DNA of 64,000 nt from Channallabes apus (GCA_030522415.1 CM060108.1:35133256-35197255), one strand, 5' to 3'. Shown: positions 1-11,330, counted from the first letter of the stretch. A program made the numbers and translations. The notes: generated by a model not told the origin, from the sequence alone.

Positions 1-247
1 CCTGCCTGTACTCGTCTCTTCACCTCCTTTGAACATTCTCCGTTGCTCTCCGTTGACCCTAAGTACTTAAAATCCTGCACCTTCTTTACCTCTGCTCCCT
101 GTAGCCTCACTGTTCCTCTTGGGTCCCTCTCATTCACACACATGTATTCCGTCTTGCTGCGGCTAACCTTCATTCCTCTGCTTTCCAGAGCGTACCTCCA
201 CCTCTCCTAATTTTCCTCCACCTGTTCCCTGCTCTCGCTACAAAGCA
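1..247 (-). pseudogene. RTE LINE, reverse transcriptase C-terminal (thumb) fragment
   Basis: On the minus strand this reads as the segment just after the catalytic FADD box of an RTE-clade reverse transcriptase. Visible motifs are CSESREQVEEN, then a stop codon, then ERWRYALESRGMKVSRSKTE and VQDFKYLGST. It lies in the same orientation as the large RTE reading frame at 663-2459 and continues that protein after a gap, so the two are parts of one LINE copy. The internal TAG and the missing upstream catalytic block show it is dead. It runs off the left edge of the window, so its 3' end is not visible. Confidence 0.85.
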
Positions 248-249
248 CA

Positions 250-609
250 ATTCATTCATTCATTCATTTTCTATACCGCTTAATCCTGTGATTCAGGGTC
301 GCGGGGGACCTGGAGCCTATCCCAGGAGACTTCGGGCACTAGGCGGGCACTGTCCAGGGTGCCAATCCATCGCAGGGCACACACACATACACACACACAC
401 TACGGGCAATTTAGGAACGCCAATTAGCCTAACCTGCATATCTTTGGACTGTGGGAGGAAACCAGAGTACCCGGAGGAAACCCACCAAGCACGGGGAGAA
501 CATGCAAACTCCATGTACACAGAGACGGGAATCAAGCCTGGCCGGGGAATCGAACTCAGACCCTGGAGGTGCAAGGCGACAGTACTAACCACTACACCAC
601 CGTGCCGCC
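250..609 (-). mobile_element. V-SINE (tRNA-headed SINE), full length
   Basis: On the minus strand this starts with a tRNA-like head (GGTGTAGTGGTTAGTACTGT for the A box; a GGTTTGAGTTCGATTCC-like B box). It then shows the conserved central segment of V-SINEs (GTTTCCTCCCACAGTCCAAA) and a LINE-like 3' tail ending in CGGTATAGAAAATGAATGAA repeats. It sits between two parts of the RTE LINE. Flanks do not give a clear target-site duplication, consistent with later deletion around the insertion. Other copies lie near 12.6, 12.9, 13.5, 21.7, 30.1, 36.5, 56.6 and 57.1 kb. Confidence 0.85.
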
Positions 610-662
610 TATTCAGATTTAAACTTGTTTATAATTAGTTTAGTATAATCAGTTACTGTAGT

Positions 663-2459
663 TTACATTCCTTGATGCAGACCCACATCCACCTTGAACT
701 CTTCTGTCACACCTACAGCACATCTTACCACTGTCTTACAGCTCTCATACATGTCCTGCACCACTATAACATACTTCTCTGCCACTCCAGACTTCCTCAT
801 ACAACACCACAGCTCCTCTCTCGGCACCCTGTCGTACGCTTTCTCTAAATCTACAAAGACACAATCCATCTCTTTATTACCTTCTCTGTACTTCTCCACC
901 AGCATCCTCAAACCAAATACTGCATCTGATGTACTCTTTCTAGGCATAAAACCATATTGCTGCTCACAAATTCTCACCTCTGCCCTTAACTTAGCTTCCA
1001 CTACTCTTTCCCACAGCTTCATTGTATGGCTCATTAGCTTTATACCTCTGTAATTGCCACAGCTCTGCACATCTCCCTTGTTCTTAAAAATCGGCACCAA
1101 TACACTTCTACTCCATTCCTCTGGAATCCTCTCATTCTCCAAGATCTCATTAAACAAACTAGTCAGAAACTCTACTGCCACCTCTCCTAAACACTTCCAT
1201 ACCTCCACAGGACTAACAGCCTTTCCACTCTTCATCCTCTTCAACGCCCTTCTCACCTCACTTTTACTAATATTTGCTACATCCTGCTCCACAACAGTCA
1301 CCTCTTCTACTCTTTGTTCTCTTTCATTTTCCTCATTCATCAACTCCTCAAAGTACTCCTTCCATCTTCCCATCACCCTCCTGGCATCTGTCAGTACATT
1401 TCCATCTCTATCTTTAATCACTCTAACCTGCTGCACATCCTTCCCATCTCTATCTCTTTGCCTCGCCAACCTGTACAGATCCACCTCTCCCTCCTTACTG
1501 TCCAGCCTAGCATACAAGTCCTCATATGCTCTTTGTTTGGCCTTTGCCACTTCTACCTTCACCTCACGGTGCATCTCCCTGTACTCCTGTCTACTCTCTT
1601 CAGTCCTCTCAGAGTCCCACTTCTTCTTAGCTAGCCTCTTTCCCTGTATACACTCCTGGACTTCCTCATTCCACCACCAAGTCTCCTTCTTCACTTTTCC
1701 CTTACCTGATGATACACCAAGTACCCTTTTACCTGTCTCCCTGATCACATTGGCTGTAGTTGTCCAGTCAACTGAAAGCACCTCCTGACCACCCATAGCT
1801 TGTCTCAACTCCTCCCTAAAGACTACACAACATTCTTCCTTTCTCAGCTTCCACCACTTTGTCCTCTGCTCTGCCTTTGTCCTCTTCACCTTCCTCACCA
1901 CCAGGGTTATTTTACACACCACCATTCTGTGTTGTCTGGCTACACTCTCCCTTACCAACACCTTGCAGTCACTGATCTCTTTCAGATTACAACGTCGACA
2001 CAAGATGTAGTCCACCTGAGTGCTTCTGCTTCCGCTCTTATATGTCACCCTATGTTCCTGCCTCTTCTGGAAGACAGTATTTACTACTGCCATTTCCATC
2101 CTCTTTGCAAAGTCCATCACCATCTGTCCTTCTACATTCCTGTCCTGAAGACCAAACCTGCCCATCACATTTTCATCCCCTCTGTTCCCTTCCCCAACAT
2201 GTCCATTGAAGTCTGCACCAATCACAACTCTCTCACCACTGGGGATGCTCTGCATCACTTCATCTAACTCACTCCAGAATTTCTCCTTCTCTTCTAACAC
2301 ACATCCTACCTGTGGAGCATAACCACTAACAACATTGAACATCACACCATCAATTTCCAGCTTCAGACTCAACCTATCTGATACTCTCTTCACCTCTAGA
2401 ACATTCCTAACAAACTCCTCTTTCAGGATAACTCCTACTCCATTTCTTTTCCTATCCAC
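663..2459 (-). pseudogene. RTE LINE endonuclease-reverse transcriptase, truncated
   Basis: An open stretch of 598 codons on the minus strand. Residues ~1-190 are the apurinic-like endonuclease (IGADFNGHVG near 80, THRVTYKSG-type region and VDYILCRR near 150). Residues ~250-400 are the linker with ETWWWNEEVQ. Residues ~405-598 are the N-terminal part of the reverse transcriptase (KSGKAVSPVEVW, NYRGIKLMSHTMKLWERV, CVFVDLEKAYDRVPREELW). It ends at GLHQGM followed by a stop, exactly at the RTE HQGS motif, so the catalytic FADD box that should follow is absent. The first codon is GTG inside the endonuclease, so this is not a natural start. It acted in target-primed reverse transcription in the intact family. 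Confidence 0.88.
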
Positions 2460-2710
2460 ACCATGGTTAAACTATTTAAACTGATTCTAAGCTTCTACTG
2501 TAGCTTTGCTACCTTTCCACTTGGTCTCCTGGACACACAGTACAGTATATCCACCTTCCTTCTCTGCATCATATCAACCAACTCTCTTCCCTTCCCTGTC
2601 ATGGTCCCAACATTCAAGGTCCCTACTTTCACTAATAAACTCTTGCCTTTCCTCTTCTCTCTCTTCTTTCGAACATGCCTTCCTCCTCTCCTTCTTGGTT
2701 CAACTCTCAT
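2460..2710 (-). pseudogene. RTE LINE endonuclease N-terminal part, frameshifted
   Basis: The minus strand begins with an ATG at 2710 and a basic leader rich in R and K. It then shows the endonuclease start VGTLNVGTMTGKGRELVDMM and RKVDIL. After this the frame is lost: ACTGT is duplicated in tandem near 2540 (TACTGTACTGTG), a 5-bp insertion. In the downstream frame two stop codons follow (around 2485 and 2470) before the sequence rejoins the 598-codon frame. It belongs to the same element as 663-2459. Confidence 0.8.
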
Positions 2711-2799
2711 GGTTGCATTTGCATCACTTACTTGTTTAATATAACCTATTATATATAATATAAATTAATGTAAAATTGGGTAGATCTAACGCTCCATTG

Positions 2800-3055
2800 C
2801 TATTTATGTGCATACAATGTCTGTTTTACTCATTATACACAAATTCACATTTGGCTTTGGTATATTGAGTGTTGTGTTTTTTTTTGAACGACTATGGAAG
2901 TGTGCAAAACCGGAGGTACACATGACCGGCTTGATCGCTCGTCTGCCAAAACTGCTTTGTATGGTGAACCGAAATCTAGCCGAAAATATGGGTTTGTAAG
3001 TCAGAAATTCTCAAACTGGTGTGTTTGTATGCCGAGGGTCCACTGTAAAGTCAAT
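2800..3055. repeat. Possible DNA-transposon end
   Basis: The right part ends in TATGCCGAGGGTCCACTGTA, which resembles a terminal repeat I recall from non-autonomous fish DNA transposons. The part to its left (CCGAAAATATGGGTTTGTAA) fits the same memory. I cannot find the matching left end, so class and limits are uncertain. Confidence 0.3.
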
Positions 3056-3383
3056 AACAACACAACATAAGGGCTATGTTAATATATTAATTATGGCTTT
3101 AATTAAAATTCAGTCAATACTAATCAGAAGAATGCAAACTAAAATAGTGTGAACGACAGTTTAACTGTTTCTTACAGAATAATTCCTTTCAGTAAAATTC
3201 CTCTCAGTTGGAAATACTCTCTCAGAAGCAGAAGAAAAAAAAATCCTTACAAGCTGCATGCCAGTGCTATAATACACCTCACTGTTTTTCCTCAGACAGG
3301 AGCTCTGACTTTGCTGGAGTAATCTTGCTGATGATAAACAACTTTTGGTGTTCAGGACAGAAGATGGGTAATGGAAGTTATAG

Positions 3384-3429
<46 letters not shown>

Positions 3430-3430
3430 T

Positions 3431-3462
<32 letters not shown>

Positions 3463-3463
3463 T
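3384..3463. repeat. Compound microsatellite (TG)n-(GA)n
   Basis: A pure run of TG dinucleotides passes directly into GA repeats with two GT interruptions. It gives spurious VCVCV and SLSLSL open frames on both strands, which are not genes. Confidence 0.97.
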
Positions 3464-4155
3464 GGGAGATACTTGGCTTGGTGCTTGCAGGCAATGACAA
3501 AGAGCTTTTATGACTGCAGGTTGAGGTGACTTTTTGAAAGTCCCGATCTTAGATCTGTCACTGTGCAATTTTTTCCCCCTCACCCTTTTCCCCAAAAGAC
3601 ATGGCCACTTTGTTTACCGAGCAGACTAATCAGACAGCTGACACTTGCTATTCCATTTCTCCTGCCAAAGTTCTCATTTCTGTGCTTGTGGATGTGAAAC
3701 TGTATTATTTCCATGGGAGAAAGCAGGGAGAACCTGAGGGCATCGTTGAAAGAGCAGCATTGTTTGTGTGCTTGAGAGAATCACCTTGAGATTGATCTGA
3801 TGCTAGAGACTAATATGGAGGCGGTGCAGTCTGTACGTTAGTGTGTGCCATCAAGCTGTGCCCATCTCAATGATTTAGTGCCACTGACAGTCAACAAAGT
3901 GAATAAACTCTGTCTAGCATGACCTTTGGGACGACTATCTCCAGGCACTGCTGGAAATCACAAAACATCACCTATTCAGAAGGTCTCATGCATGCAGTAA
4001 GAATAAAGAGCTCTATCAGGATCCACCAATTATGCTTTTGCACAGCGTTGTATTTAATGTATTCAAGCTATTGCATTTGAATTGCACTGGGTTAAATTCG
4101 GGTGGCAAGTTTACAGTTCAGTTTTTGTGTTATTATAACAACAATACTATGACAG
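3464..4155. other. Unassigned single-copy-looking DNA
   Basis: No repeat family or exon recognised. The part at 3590-3800 has balanced composition and a short plus-strand open frame of 62 codons without any known motif; I do not call it a gene. Confidence 0.4.
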
Positions 4156-4159
4156 TAAA

Positions 4160-4704
4160 TGAAAAATGTTAATTCTTTTCTTTCAGATTTTAAAATATTT
4201 TAGATGGTAATCCTGTATGAAAGCCTACTGGCATCATAATGATTTGAATTATGGTAGATTTAGCAGTGATTCAAATCTTAAAATGTGTTTTACAAAGGCT
4301 GATATAATTCAAACTTCTTATGATGCTAATATGCTTCCATAATCCTGTATGCAATTTATGTTGCAATTTTTGTTTGTAACATTTGTAAGGTTACAACTAT
4401 CAAAAGATTCTTACATTAGTCATAATAACACTTGCCTTTACATAATAACACTTGTCATTTTTATTATTATTATTATTTTTTAATAGCATAGAGCCATAGA
4501 CTAGAAGACAGAGCATAATAGACAGAGCAATATAAAATTATATATTTTCAATATAAAATAATAAAATAAATACAAATAAACATAATATCTTAGCAGTTAA
4601 TAAATAGTAAGCACTGTAATGATGGCATATTGGCATCATAATATTTAGGATTATATCAGCCTTTGAAAAACACATTTTGATATTTTAATCACTGCTGAAT
4701 CTGA

Positions 4705-4744
<40 letters not shown>

Positions 4745-4840
4745 CCAATAGTATAATACGGTATAATCCTTCCATACAGGATTACCATCTAAAATATTTT
4801 TTAATCTGAAAAAGAATTAACATTTTGTAATGAAATCTTA
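4160..4840. repeat. Long imperfect inverted repeat with ~270-bp loop
   Basis: The left arm (about 4160-4345) is the reverse complement of the right arm (about 4618-4835). Shared blocks in order are ATGTTAATTCTTTT, CAGATT..AAAATATTTTAGA, TGGTAATCCTGTATG, CAGCAGTGATT-like, AAAATGTGTTTT, CAAAGGCTGATATAAT and ATGATGC.AATATGC. The right arm is expanded by an (ATT)n tract at 4705-4743. Divergence between arms is moderate, so the structure is old. It could be a foldback-type or MITE-like element, or an inverted duplication. No coding capacity is seen. Confidence 0.75.
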
Positions 4841-4844
4841 ATTT

Positions 4845-5210
4845 CTTAAGGTGAGACAAGTGACCATAAGAAAAATGTTTGTAATAAAGACCAAGGCAGA
4901 GGGCAGAAATTATTACAGCTAAAACAATTTAATTGCATACTGTATTTGTATTTATAATTTACATAAATAATCATTATATTGCTAGAAAAAACTACCAATT
5001 TGAATAAATGTATCTAATTAATAAAAACAATTAATTCAGTACTCATCTAAGTCTGAAAATTAGGGTGGCTTGCTATTTACAGTACCTATAGTTACAACTA
5101 AATGGATAATGTTATAAGAGAAAAGCTAAACAAAACATTTAAACATTTAAAACAATTGAAACATACAATAAGAGGAATCATAAACAAAAGGAGCATAAAA
5201 AGGAAACAAT
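4845..5210. other. AT-rich unassigned DNA
   Basis: Very AT-rich sequence without recognised genes or repeats. Confidence 0.4.
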
Positions 5211-5212
5211 AT

Positions 5213-6600
5213 TCAGTTCTGTGCATAAGTTTTATGCATGTGTGATAAAAATGATCAAATGCAAAGTGAGCAAACAGAAGAAAAATCAAAATCAAATCCA
5301 TATACACTTGCAAACTTGCAAAAAACATCATAGACTTTGTAGGATCAGAGTAAGGTGTATGATTAATCAATTATACCAAGCAGGTGCTAATGATAGGTTG
5401 AAACGCAGTCATTAAGTAAAACAGGAAACAGCTGTGTAGGAGGCTTAAAACTAGGTGAGGAACAGTCAAACTCTGCTACAAAGGTGAGGTTCATGTCACA
5501 GGTCATACACCATGGCAAAACTGAGCACAGCAATGAGAGACAAGATACTGCATCAGCATGGTCTCTCCCAGGTAATAATTTTAAGATCTTCTGTTCAAGC
5601 TTTTTTTCTATTTTCAAGAATCAAAAATAAATGTGAGACATTGAGGACCGTAGACACAGTGGTTGGCCAAGGACACTTAATGCATCAGATGTGAGGCACA
5701 TCATGCTTACTTCAATTCGTCATCGGAAGATGTCCTGCAGTGCCAAAGAACTGGCAGACACCTGTGGGACCCAGGTACACCCATCTACTGTCTGGAGGAG
5801 CCTGTCTTCTAAGCTATGTGACGTGGAAACAAGGCTAAACAATTCAAATATACATAAAAAACTTAAGAACTTGGTTGCAGAAAAATGGCAGGAGGTGCTC
5901 TGGACTGATGAGACAAAATACTGAAATATTTGGCTGATGAAGGGATGAAGAGTGGTACAAAATGAGGGTCTGCAGCCAACAGTGAAGCATTGTGGAGGTT
6001 CAATTTTATGTCCACATTTCTGCAAATGGTGGTGGCAATTTGTTCAGGATTAATAATGTCCTCAATGCTGAGAAATACAGGCAAATACCTTCCTAATTTC
6101 GGTTCACTTATCCATCAATATCATCAGGGAGGGGTCTGAGGACAATGACCCCAAACATACAGGCAATATTATTAAGAACTATCTTCAGCATAGAAAAACA
6201 AGAAGAAATCCTGGAAGTGATGGTTTGGCCCCCACAGAGCCCTGATCTCAACATTATCAAGTCTGGCTAGAATTAGAAGAAGAGACAAAAGAATTTGAGG
6301 CAGACTACATCCACAAAAAAAAAATCTGTGCTTAGTTCTTCAAGGTGTTTGAAAAAGAAGAAAAAAAAATGTGCCAAGTGTACCTAAAGGAACTGAGGCC
6401 AGTCTGGTTTAGTGTGGTCACACCAAATACTGATTTGATTTGGATTTACTTTCCATCTTTATTAATTGATAAAAAAAAAACTATTACCACCTCTACTTTC
6501 AAAAGCATTCTTATTTTGTAGCATTTTTATTTTCAAATGCTTTGCAGGTTATAAAAAAAAACAGCCATTGGTGCACCTGTAAAACATTTTCACTTTCAGA
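5213..6600 (+). pseudogene. Decayed Tc1-like transposase, family A
   Basis: A plus-strand Tc1/mariner relic. Near 5512 there is MAKLSTAMRDKILHQHGLS (N-terminal DNA-binding region). Around 5650-5810 comes a stretch readable as RRHSGWPRTLNASDVRHI, then SAKELADTCGTQVHPSTVW. At ~5900 is VLWTDETKY with the first catalytic Asp. At ~6135 is EDNDPKHT with the second. At ~6238 is PQSPDLNIIKSG, where the third catalytic residue (Glu in the family) is Lys. Several frameshifts and stops break it. The left end near 5213 (TTCTGTGCATAAGTTTTATG) resembles the family's terminal repeat as I recall it. The element is dead. Confidence 0.8.
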
Positions 6601-7370
6601 GCTGATGCTTCCTCCAGTAATGGTTGTGGTCAGGTCTGTATAGGTGGAGATAATTGTATTTTTTCCTGTTATTTGATGAACACAAAGATTTCACTATGTC
6701 CTATGTCATTCCTCTATGCTTTAACAACAGCACACATTCTCAAATAATAGTTCCAGTCCATTCCAATATCTAATTAGGTTTTAGATCTCAAATATACCCT
6801 ATCTCTTCTATTTCCACTCCTTTTGTCCAGTCATTATGCCACCCTTCCGTCTCACCTCTTTCCAGTGAAACTTGATCTATTGCTAATCTGTAGCTTGTCT
6901 TTGTTGCTTATGACCATGGAGTGCTCATGGTGAATTTGATAGCACTAAAATGCTAGAATTAGTTTCCCGGTTGGGCCATCTAGTCTTCTGCATGGGCCAT
7001 AATGTACCTCTAATGGCCTTGATTTTATGTTCCTGCTCCCACTGGTCTAGCAATGGAGCTTAACACGCCTGCTATGGGAATACTGAATTCCCAATGTTCT
7101 TTCTTCCTGTGAGTTTCGACCTCTAAATACATTAAAATCATTGTGAGACTAATGAGGGACTGAACTGTCCGATATTTTGCAACATTCCGTTCTAATTGCT
7201 GACTTCAACATCCGGCCATTTCCAAGTTGAGCTTTTTTTGCCTCATAATTGTGGTGATAATTGTTTTTTTAAGCCAATCATGCGGCAACAGTGCACTGCA
7301 AATCATTTAAATAGAGCATAAGAGCTTTTGCAAATGCTCAGAACAAACATTAGAATTGGGGGAATGTGCT
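6601..7370. other. Unassigned DNA
   Basis: No gene or repeat recognised between two Tc1-type relics. Moderate AT richness. Confidence 0.35.
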
Positions 7371-7379
7371 CTCAGAGAC

Positions 7380-8118
7380 TTGGCTCGGTTGTTGGTGCCA
7401 GATGAGCTGGTTTAACTATTTTAACTGGTGTTTCACTTTTGTGGTATGCTGGGATTTTCACTCAAAATTCTCCACAGTTTGCACAGAATGGTGTGAAAAC
7501 ATAAAGCGTCCAGTGAGCTGTAATTTTGGAAAGAAAACAGCTTGTTAAAAGATAAGTCAATGATGAATACCTAGATTCATTCTAGTCTACAATAGCTCCC
7601 TATTAAAGTGTCCTGGGAGTGTAAAGTGCTCTTTAAAACTGTGCTGAACAGAAAAAGCATCACAGCATGTAGTGATCCTTGAGGCTACACAAGATCTCAG
7701 TGACAGTTTTTAACTGTGGAATGGTTGTTGGTGCCAGATGGACTGATTTGAGTTTTTCAGACACTTGACTGTGGTAACTCAAGTAATCACTCTTCACAAC
7801 TGTGGTGAGTAAAAAAGCATCTTAGAATGCATGGCACATCAAACCTTGAAGTGGATGGGCTAGAACAGCAGAAGACCACATGTCCATTCCTGTCTGCCAA
7901 GAACAAGAATCTTAGGCTACAGTAAACACCAAGTCTGTTTATTGATCTCAATGTTTACCAAGACTGAAACTGGGCAGCTAAAGATCAGACAAAGACCAGG
8001 TGAGCATTAATTGAAGCTCTTGACCTTCTACCACCACGATTGCGTGATTGGATAAATGCGTGAAGGAGCAGGTGTACAGGTGTCCCTATTAAAGTGTCCT
8101 GGGAGTGTATATTGCCTT
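7380..8118 (+). mobile_element. Tc1-like element family B, internally rearranged relic
   Basis: Two blocks of one Tc1-like family lie in tandem. The first (about 7380-7560) contains GGTTGTTGGTGCCAGATGAG, TGGGATTTTCACTC and ACAGAATGGTGTGAAAACAT. The second (about 7590-8118) repeats TTGTTGGTGCCAGATGG and continues through the transposase N-terminal region (near 7770-7930, translated with several stops). It ends in CCCTATTAAAGTGTCCTGGG, the terminal part of this family. The same end also occurs at 7598-7626. No catalytic core remains. Further pieces lie at 9.1-9.5 and 15.3-15.8 kb. Confidence 0.7.
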
Positions 8119-9050
8119 AAATTTGCCAAATTCCTCATTTCCTCAAGTAAATTCAGTGGCAGATTGAGACTCTCCATATTCGTTGTGAGAGTGTGTGTGT
8201 GTGTACTGATGATAGAATAGGATGGAGTGATAGTATGAAATCCTCACTGACAGATACCGCATCTGTTCTTCTATTCTTCTTTCGCTGTCCTCGAAAAAAG
8301 TAACCCTGCGAAGAAAATGAGAAAGAAACCAAGTGTCTAAACATTCGAAACAATCGCTGTAATTGTGCATTTCTGGGGTTTGGAGCATGCCATGTATACG
8401 ACTTGCAAAGGTTTGCTCTCAACGATGTTGTAATTAAGCTATAATTTTTCCACAGGCACTAGAAGACGAGGAGATATACGCACCCTGACAAAGACAGATA
8501 ATTAAGTGCTGCATTAATTGGCGTGTGTAGATTTAGACGAGGCGTTCAACACACAACGCAAGCTCCTTCTTCTTCTTCACGAACAAGATAACATGATGCA
8601 TAATGATTTTCTTCCGCTGTTCTTGTATTTTTATCATCCTACTCTGAATATTTTTTTTGGCCAAACATTTAAGGGTGCATACCAAGGCCAGGGATAATTG
8701 AGGGCAAATCTGATGCTCAGACTGAATGCATTTGAATAAGATTCTTCAGATCCGGACCACAACACTAGAGAACTGAGTTTTCTCTCTACTCTGCTAACAG
8801 ACTTGATTAATCAGTATGGGCCTGGCTATTGGATGATGAGTTGCACCAGATGTACAGTATTAACACATTCACACTAGAGCCTTCAGAACGAATTTTCCAA
8901 TTCACATACCATTTAAAATGGCTTAATCTTCAAGAATATAAAAGTTAACAAATTCACGACGTTATGTTTACCATTTTATTTGTACGCCCACCACTCACTT
9001 TTAAATATGAACACATTTACACCTACTCATCCGGAAAATTATCTAATATG
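8119..9050. other. Unassigned DNA with a short (GT)n
   Basis: A short GT tract lies at 8190-8204. The rest shows no recognised family. Overlapping minus-strand open frames at 8143-8422 show no motif and I do not call them. Confidence 0.4.
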
Positions 9051-9084
9051 TAGTGCATAAAAACTTAAAATCAGTTTGGTGCAA

Positions 9085-9505
9085 ACATTTTGAGGAGTGC
9101 CAATATCTTGTTGATGTGAGAGGTCAGAGGGGAATGGACATACTGGTTCAAGTGATTGGTAACATTAATAAGCACTCTGTATACTCTGTAATAAGCATAC
9201 TGTACATCACAGGAGTGAGCAGAAAAACATTTCAGAATAAACAACATGTCGAAACCTAAGAATGACAGAAAGACCACATCAGGTTCCAGTCCTTTCAGCC
9301 AAAAGAGAAACATAGGATAATCAAACATGACTTATTTTACATGAATCATCAATATCAGATGTGAAATGCACATTGGGGTTAAATTTCTTCTCAACACCAT
9401 GAATCCATGGGGCCAACTTACAGATTCCTGCCGGTGGTGTAATAATGTAGGGAATGTTTTCTTGACACAAATGTGCATATGTTAGACCTTTTTATATGAG
9501 TCTTT
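9085..9505 (+). pseudogene. Tc1-like family B transposase fragment
   Basis: Same family as 7380-8118. Recognisable blocks are GTTGATGTGAGAGGTCAGAG near 9110, GGAGTGAGCAGAAAAACATT near 9211, and CCGGTGGTGTAATAATGTAG near 9432, the last corresponding to a Gly-rich stretch before the middle of the transposase. About 90 bp between the second and third blocks are diverged. Frame is lost throughout. Confidence 0.65.
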
Positions 9506-9657
9506 CAGACAGCGTGGACCAAAATTTTAAAGGTATGTTTCTGACATTGTGTGAATTCCCTACTGTGAAGGATTGAGACTTATTAGAGTAAAGGGGGCGG
9601 GTCGCTTTCCCATATTATTCTCCTAATTACGAGGCAAGTGTGTGTTTCTTCTTAACA

Positions 9658-9659
9658 TA

Positions 9660-9690
<31 letters not shown>

Positions 9691-9810
9691 CTTTATTGAT
9701 CCCAAAGATAATTCCAGATATACAGTACAGCAGCCATGATGACAGTAACACAAAGACAGGTTGTAGATTGCACACTGTATATCATACATATAGTCTGTAC
9801 ACACTGGGTA
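9658..9810 (-). mobile_element. LINE 3' tail with (GATA)n, Rex3/RTE-like
   Basis: A GATA repeat at 9661-9691 is followed by TACTTTATTGATCCCAAAGA. On the minus strand this is a LINE 3' end, GGGATCAATAAAGTATCTAT, followed by its simple-repeat tail. This matches the end of Rex3-type elements as I remember them. Only the extreme 3' part is present, so the copy is 5'-truncated. Confidence 0.6.
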
Positions 9811-9945
9811 ATGATAGATAGATCAATAGATCGATCTTTACTGTCATTGCACAAAACAGGTACTCAGCAGCTAAATGCAGTTTAGCGTTAGTGCAAATAG
9901 TTTTGTATACATCAGTGCAAATATGGGCATTGTGCAATTTATAAT
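9811..9945 (-). repeat. Second non-LTR 3'-tail-like repeat
   Basis: GATAGATAGATCAATAGATC is followed by GATCTTTACTGTCATTGCAC. On the minus strand this resembles another LINE or SINE 3' end with a tetranucleotide tail. It abuts the previous tail. Class is uncertain. Confidence 0.4.
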
Positions 9946-10290
9946 CCAATCCAATCCAACTTTATTTATAAAGCAACAAGGTCAGCTAAAGTGCTGTACA
10001 CAGCCTAACAAGAATAGGTTACATCACAAATAAAATAAGTATCAGTTTAGTAAAACACAGGAATATCAGTCCACAAATCAAACTGAGTTGAAAGAGCAAA
10101 AAGATGTGTTTTGAGTGATGACTTAAAAACCATAAAAGATTCAATCTGTCTAAGATACTGTACAACGGCAGATCATTCTATAGTTTAGGACCCGAGACAG
10201 AAAAGGAATGGTCCCCCCTGAGTTTTCTCAGTGTTTTGGGGACAACCTAACGAGACTGAGCAGCTGATCTAAGAGAGCGAGCACGTTTAC
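9946..10290 (-). repeat. Dispersed fish repeat with (ATTGG)n end
   Basis: It starts with CCAATCCAATCCAACTTTAT and includes AAGATGTGTTTTGAGTGATG and GCTGATCTAAGAGAGCGAGC. I recognise this as a high-copy fish repeat whose minus strand ends in (ATTGG)n like a LINE 3' end. No reading frame is preserved. Confidence 0.45.
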
Positions 10291-10940
10291 CCAATTTATA
10301 AAGTTAAATAAGTAGGTAAAATGTCTCACGCTTCATTGCATGCTGCTGAGGAATAATTACACAACTACACTTGCTAGAGGTGCAATTTAAAGTGTGATAA
10401 AATCCTTTATATTGCACTCACTTTCTAGTTTCATGACCCCGTTTAGTGTCTCATGGCAAATTAAATGGTGTGCACAATTGAGTAATTAGCATGATTTCAC
10501 TAAATCTCTTTCAATATTTACACAGTAGTCTCAGCTTCAAGCTTTCTGCCAGGGATACTTAATGCTTTCTGTATATATATAAGCTGCCAAGTATTGAAGG
10601 CTGAAAAAAAATACTTTTATATTTAGATAAATGTGCAGAGATTAATCTGATAATATCAACTAGGGCTATTTATGAATCAAAATATTGGCCACATAATAGA
10701 CACCAATTTGATGGTTATTTGAATGCCTGCCAGAGTCGTATTCATATATATCCTCTCATTAGTCTTGAGATTTTTCTTGCAAGAATTGTTTCTCGCTTTT
10801 ATCTTATTTCATATTATGGTTAGAGGGAAACAAAGGAGTTTGACTGCCTTTATAAAAACTGTGTTGTGCAGGATTGTGGTATCAGTGAGGTTAAGGGAAT
10901 GGAGCAGAAGAGACGTTGTTCAGTAGCATAGTAAGAGTCT
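10291..10940. other. Unassigned AT-rich DNA
   Basis: No recognised family. A 67-codon open frame at 10723-10926 shows no motif. Confidence 0.35.
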
Positions 10941-10943
10941 TTG

Positions 10944-10976
<33 letters not shown>

Positions 10977-10986
10977 GGGGGGGGTT
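10944..10986. repeat. (TG)n followed by a G run
   Basis: A TG microsatellite ends in a run of nine or more G. Confidence 0.95.
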
Positions 10987-11330
10987 CTGTCCTATGCTTA
11001 CGTATTTCCTCATTCTCATTGTTAGTAGTCTCGGTTTGAGTATTTCCTGCAAACGCACACAAAAAAAGTTTCTAAACCTAGTTGTACTGTTTTTCTGTTG
11101 TTTTTTTTTGTCATTGGTATTCTTGAATTGTGTGTATGTGTGTGTTTATGGACATGTTTGCTACCCCTTGCTCACACCGAGATTGACTTGGATGTGTGAC
11201 AGTTTTACTCCCATCTAATTGCCTCCCTTGCTGCCTCCTCTTCTGTCTGCAGGCTCACTGAAAATAACAGACTAATTGATTAAGGCATCATTTGGGGCAA
11301 GGGGTCACAGCTGGGCTGGGTGGGGTCAAC

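Larger units (their letters stand above)
1..2745 (-). mobile_element. RTE-clade LINE, broken copy (whole element)
   Basis: This is a minus-strand non-LTR retrotransposon with an apurinic-type endonuclease and a reverse transcriptase in one polyprotein, as in the RTE clade. The parts from its 5' side are: start of the endonuclease near 2710-2495, a frameshifted junction near 2460-2535, endonuclease plus reverse transcriptase to 663, an unrelated AT-rich patch at 610-662, a V-SINE at about 250-609, and the reverse transcriptase thumb at 1-247. Roughly the HQGS-to-FADD stretch is missing at the SINE-containing junction. The copy is non-functional. Confidence 0.85.

Noticed and set aside
288..638. 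Repeated protein with KPEYPEETHQARGEHANSM seen in several places
   Set aside because: It is the translation of the V-SINE body, found at each copy on one or the other strand, not a gene family.
694..2267. Long plus-strand open frames (up to 244 codons) opposite the RTE LINE
   Set aside because: They are antisense shadows of the endonuclease-reverse transcriptase frame; their Ser/Leu/Thr-rich content has no motif.
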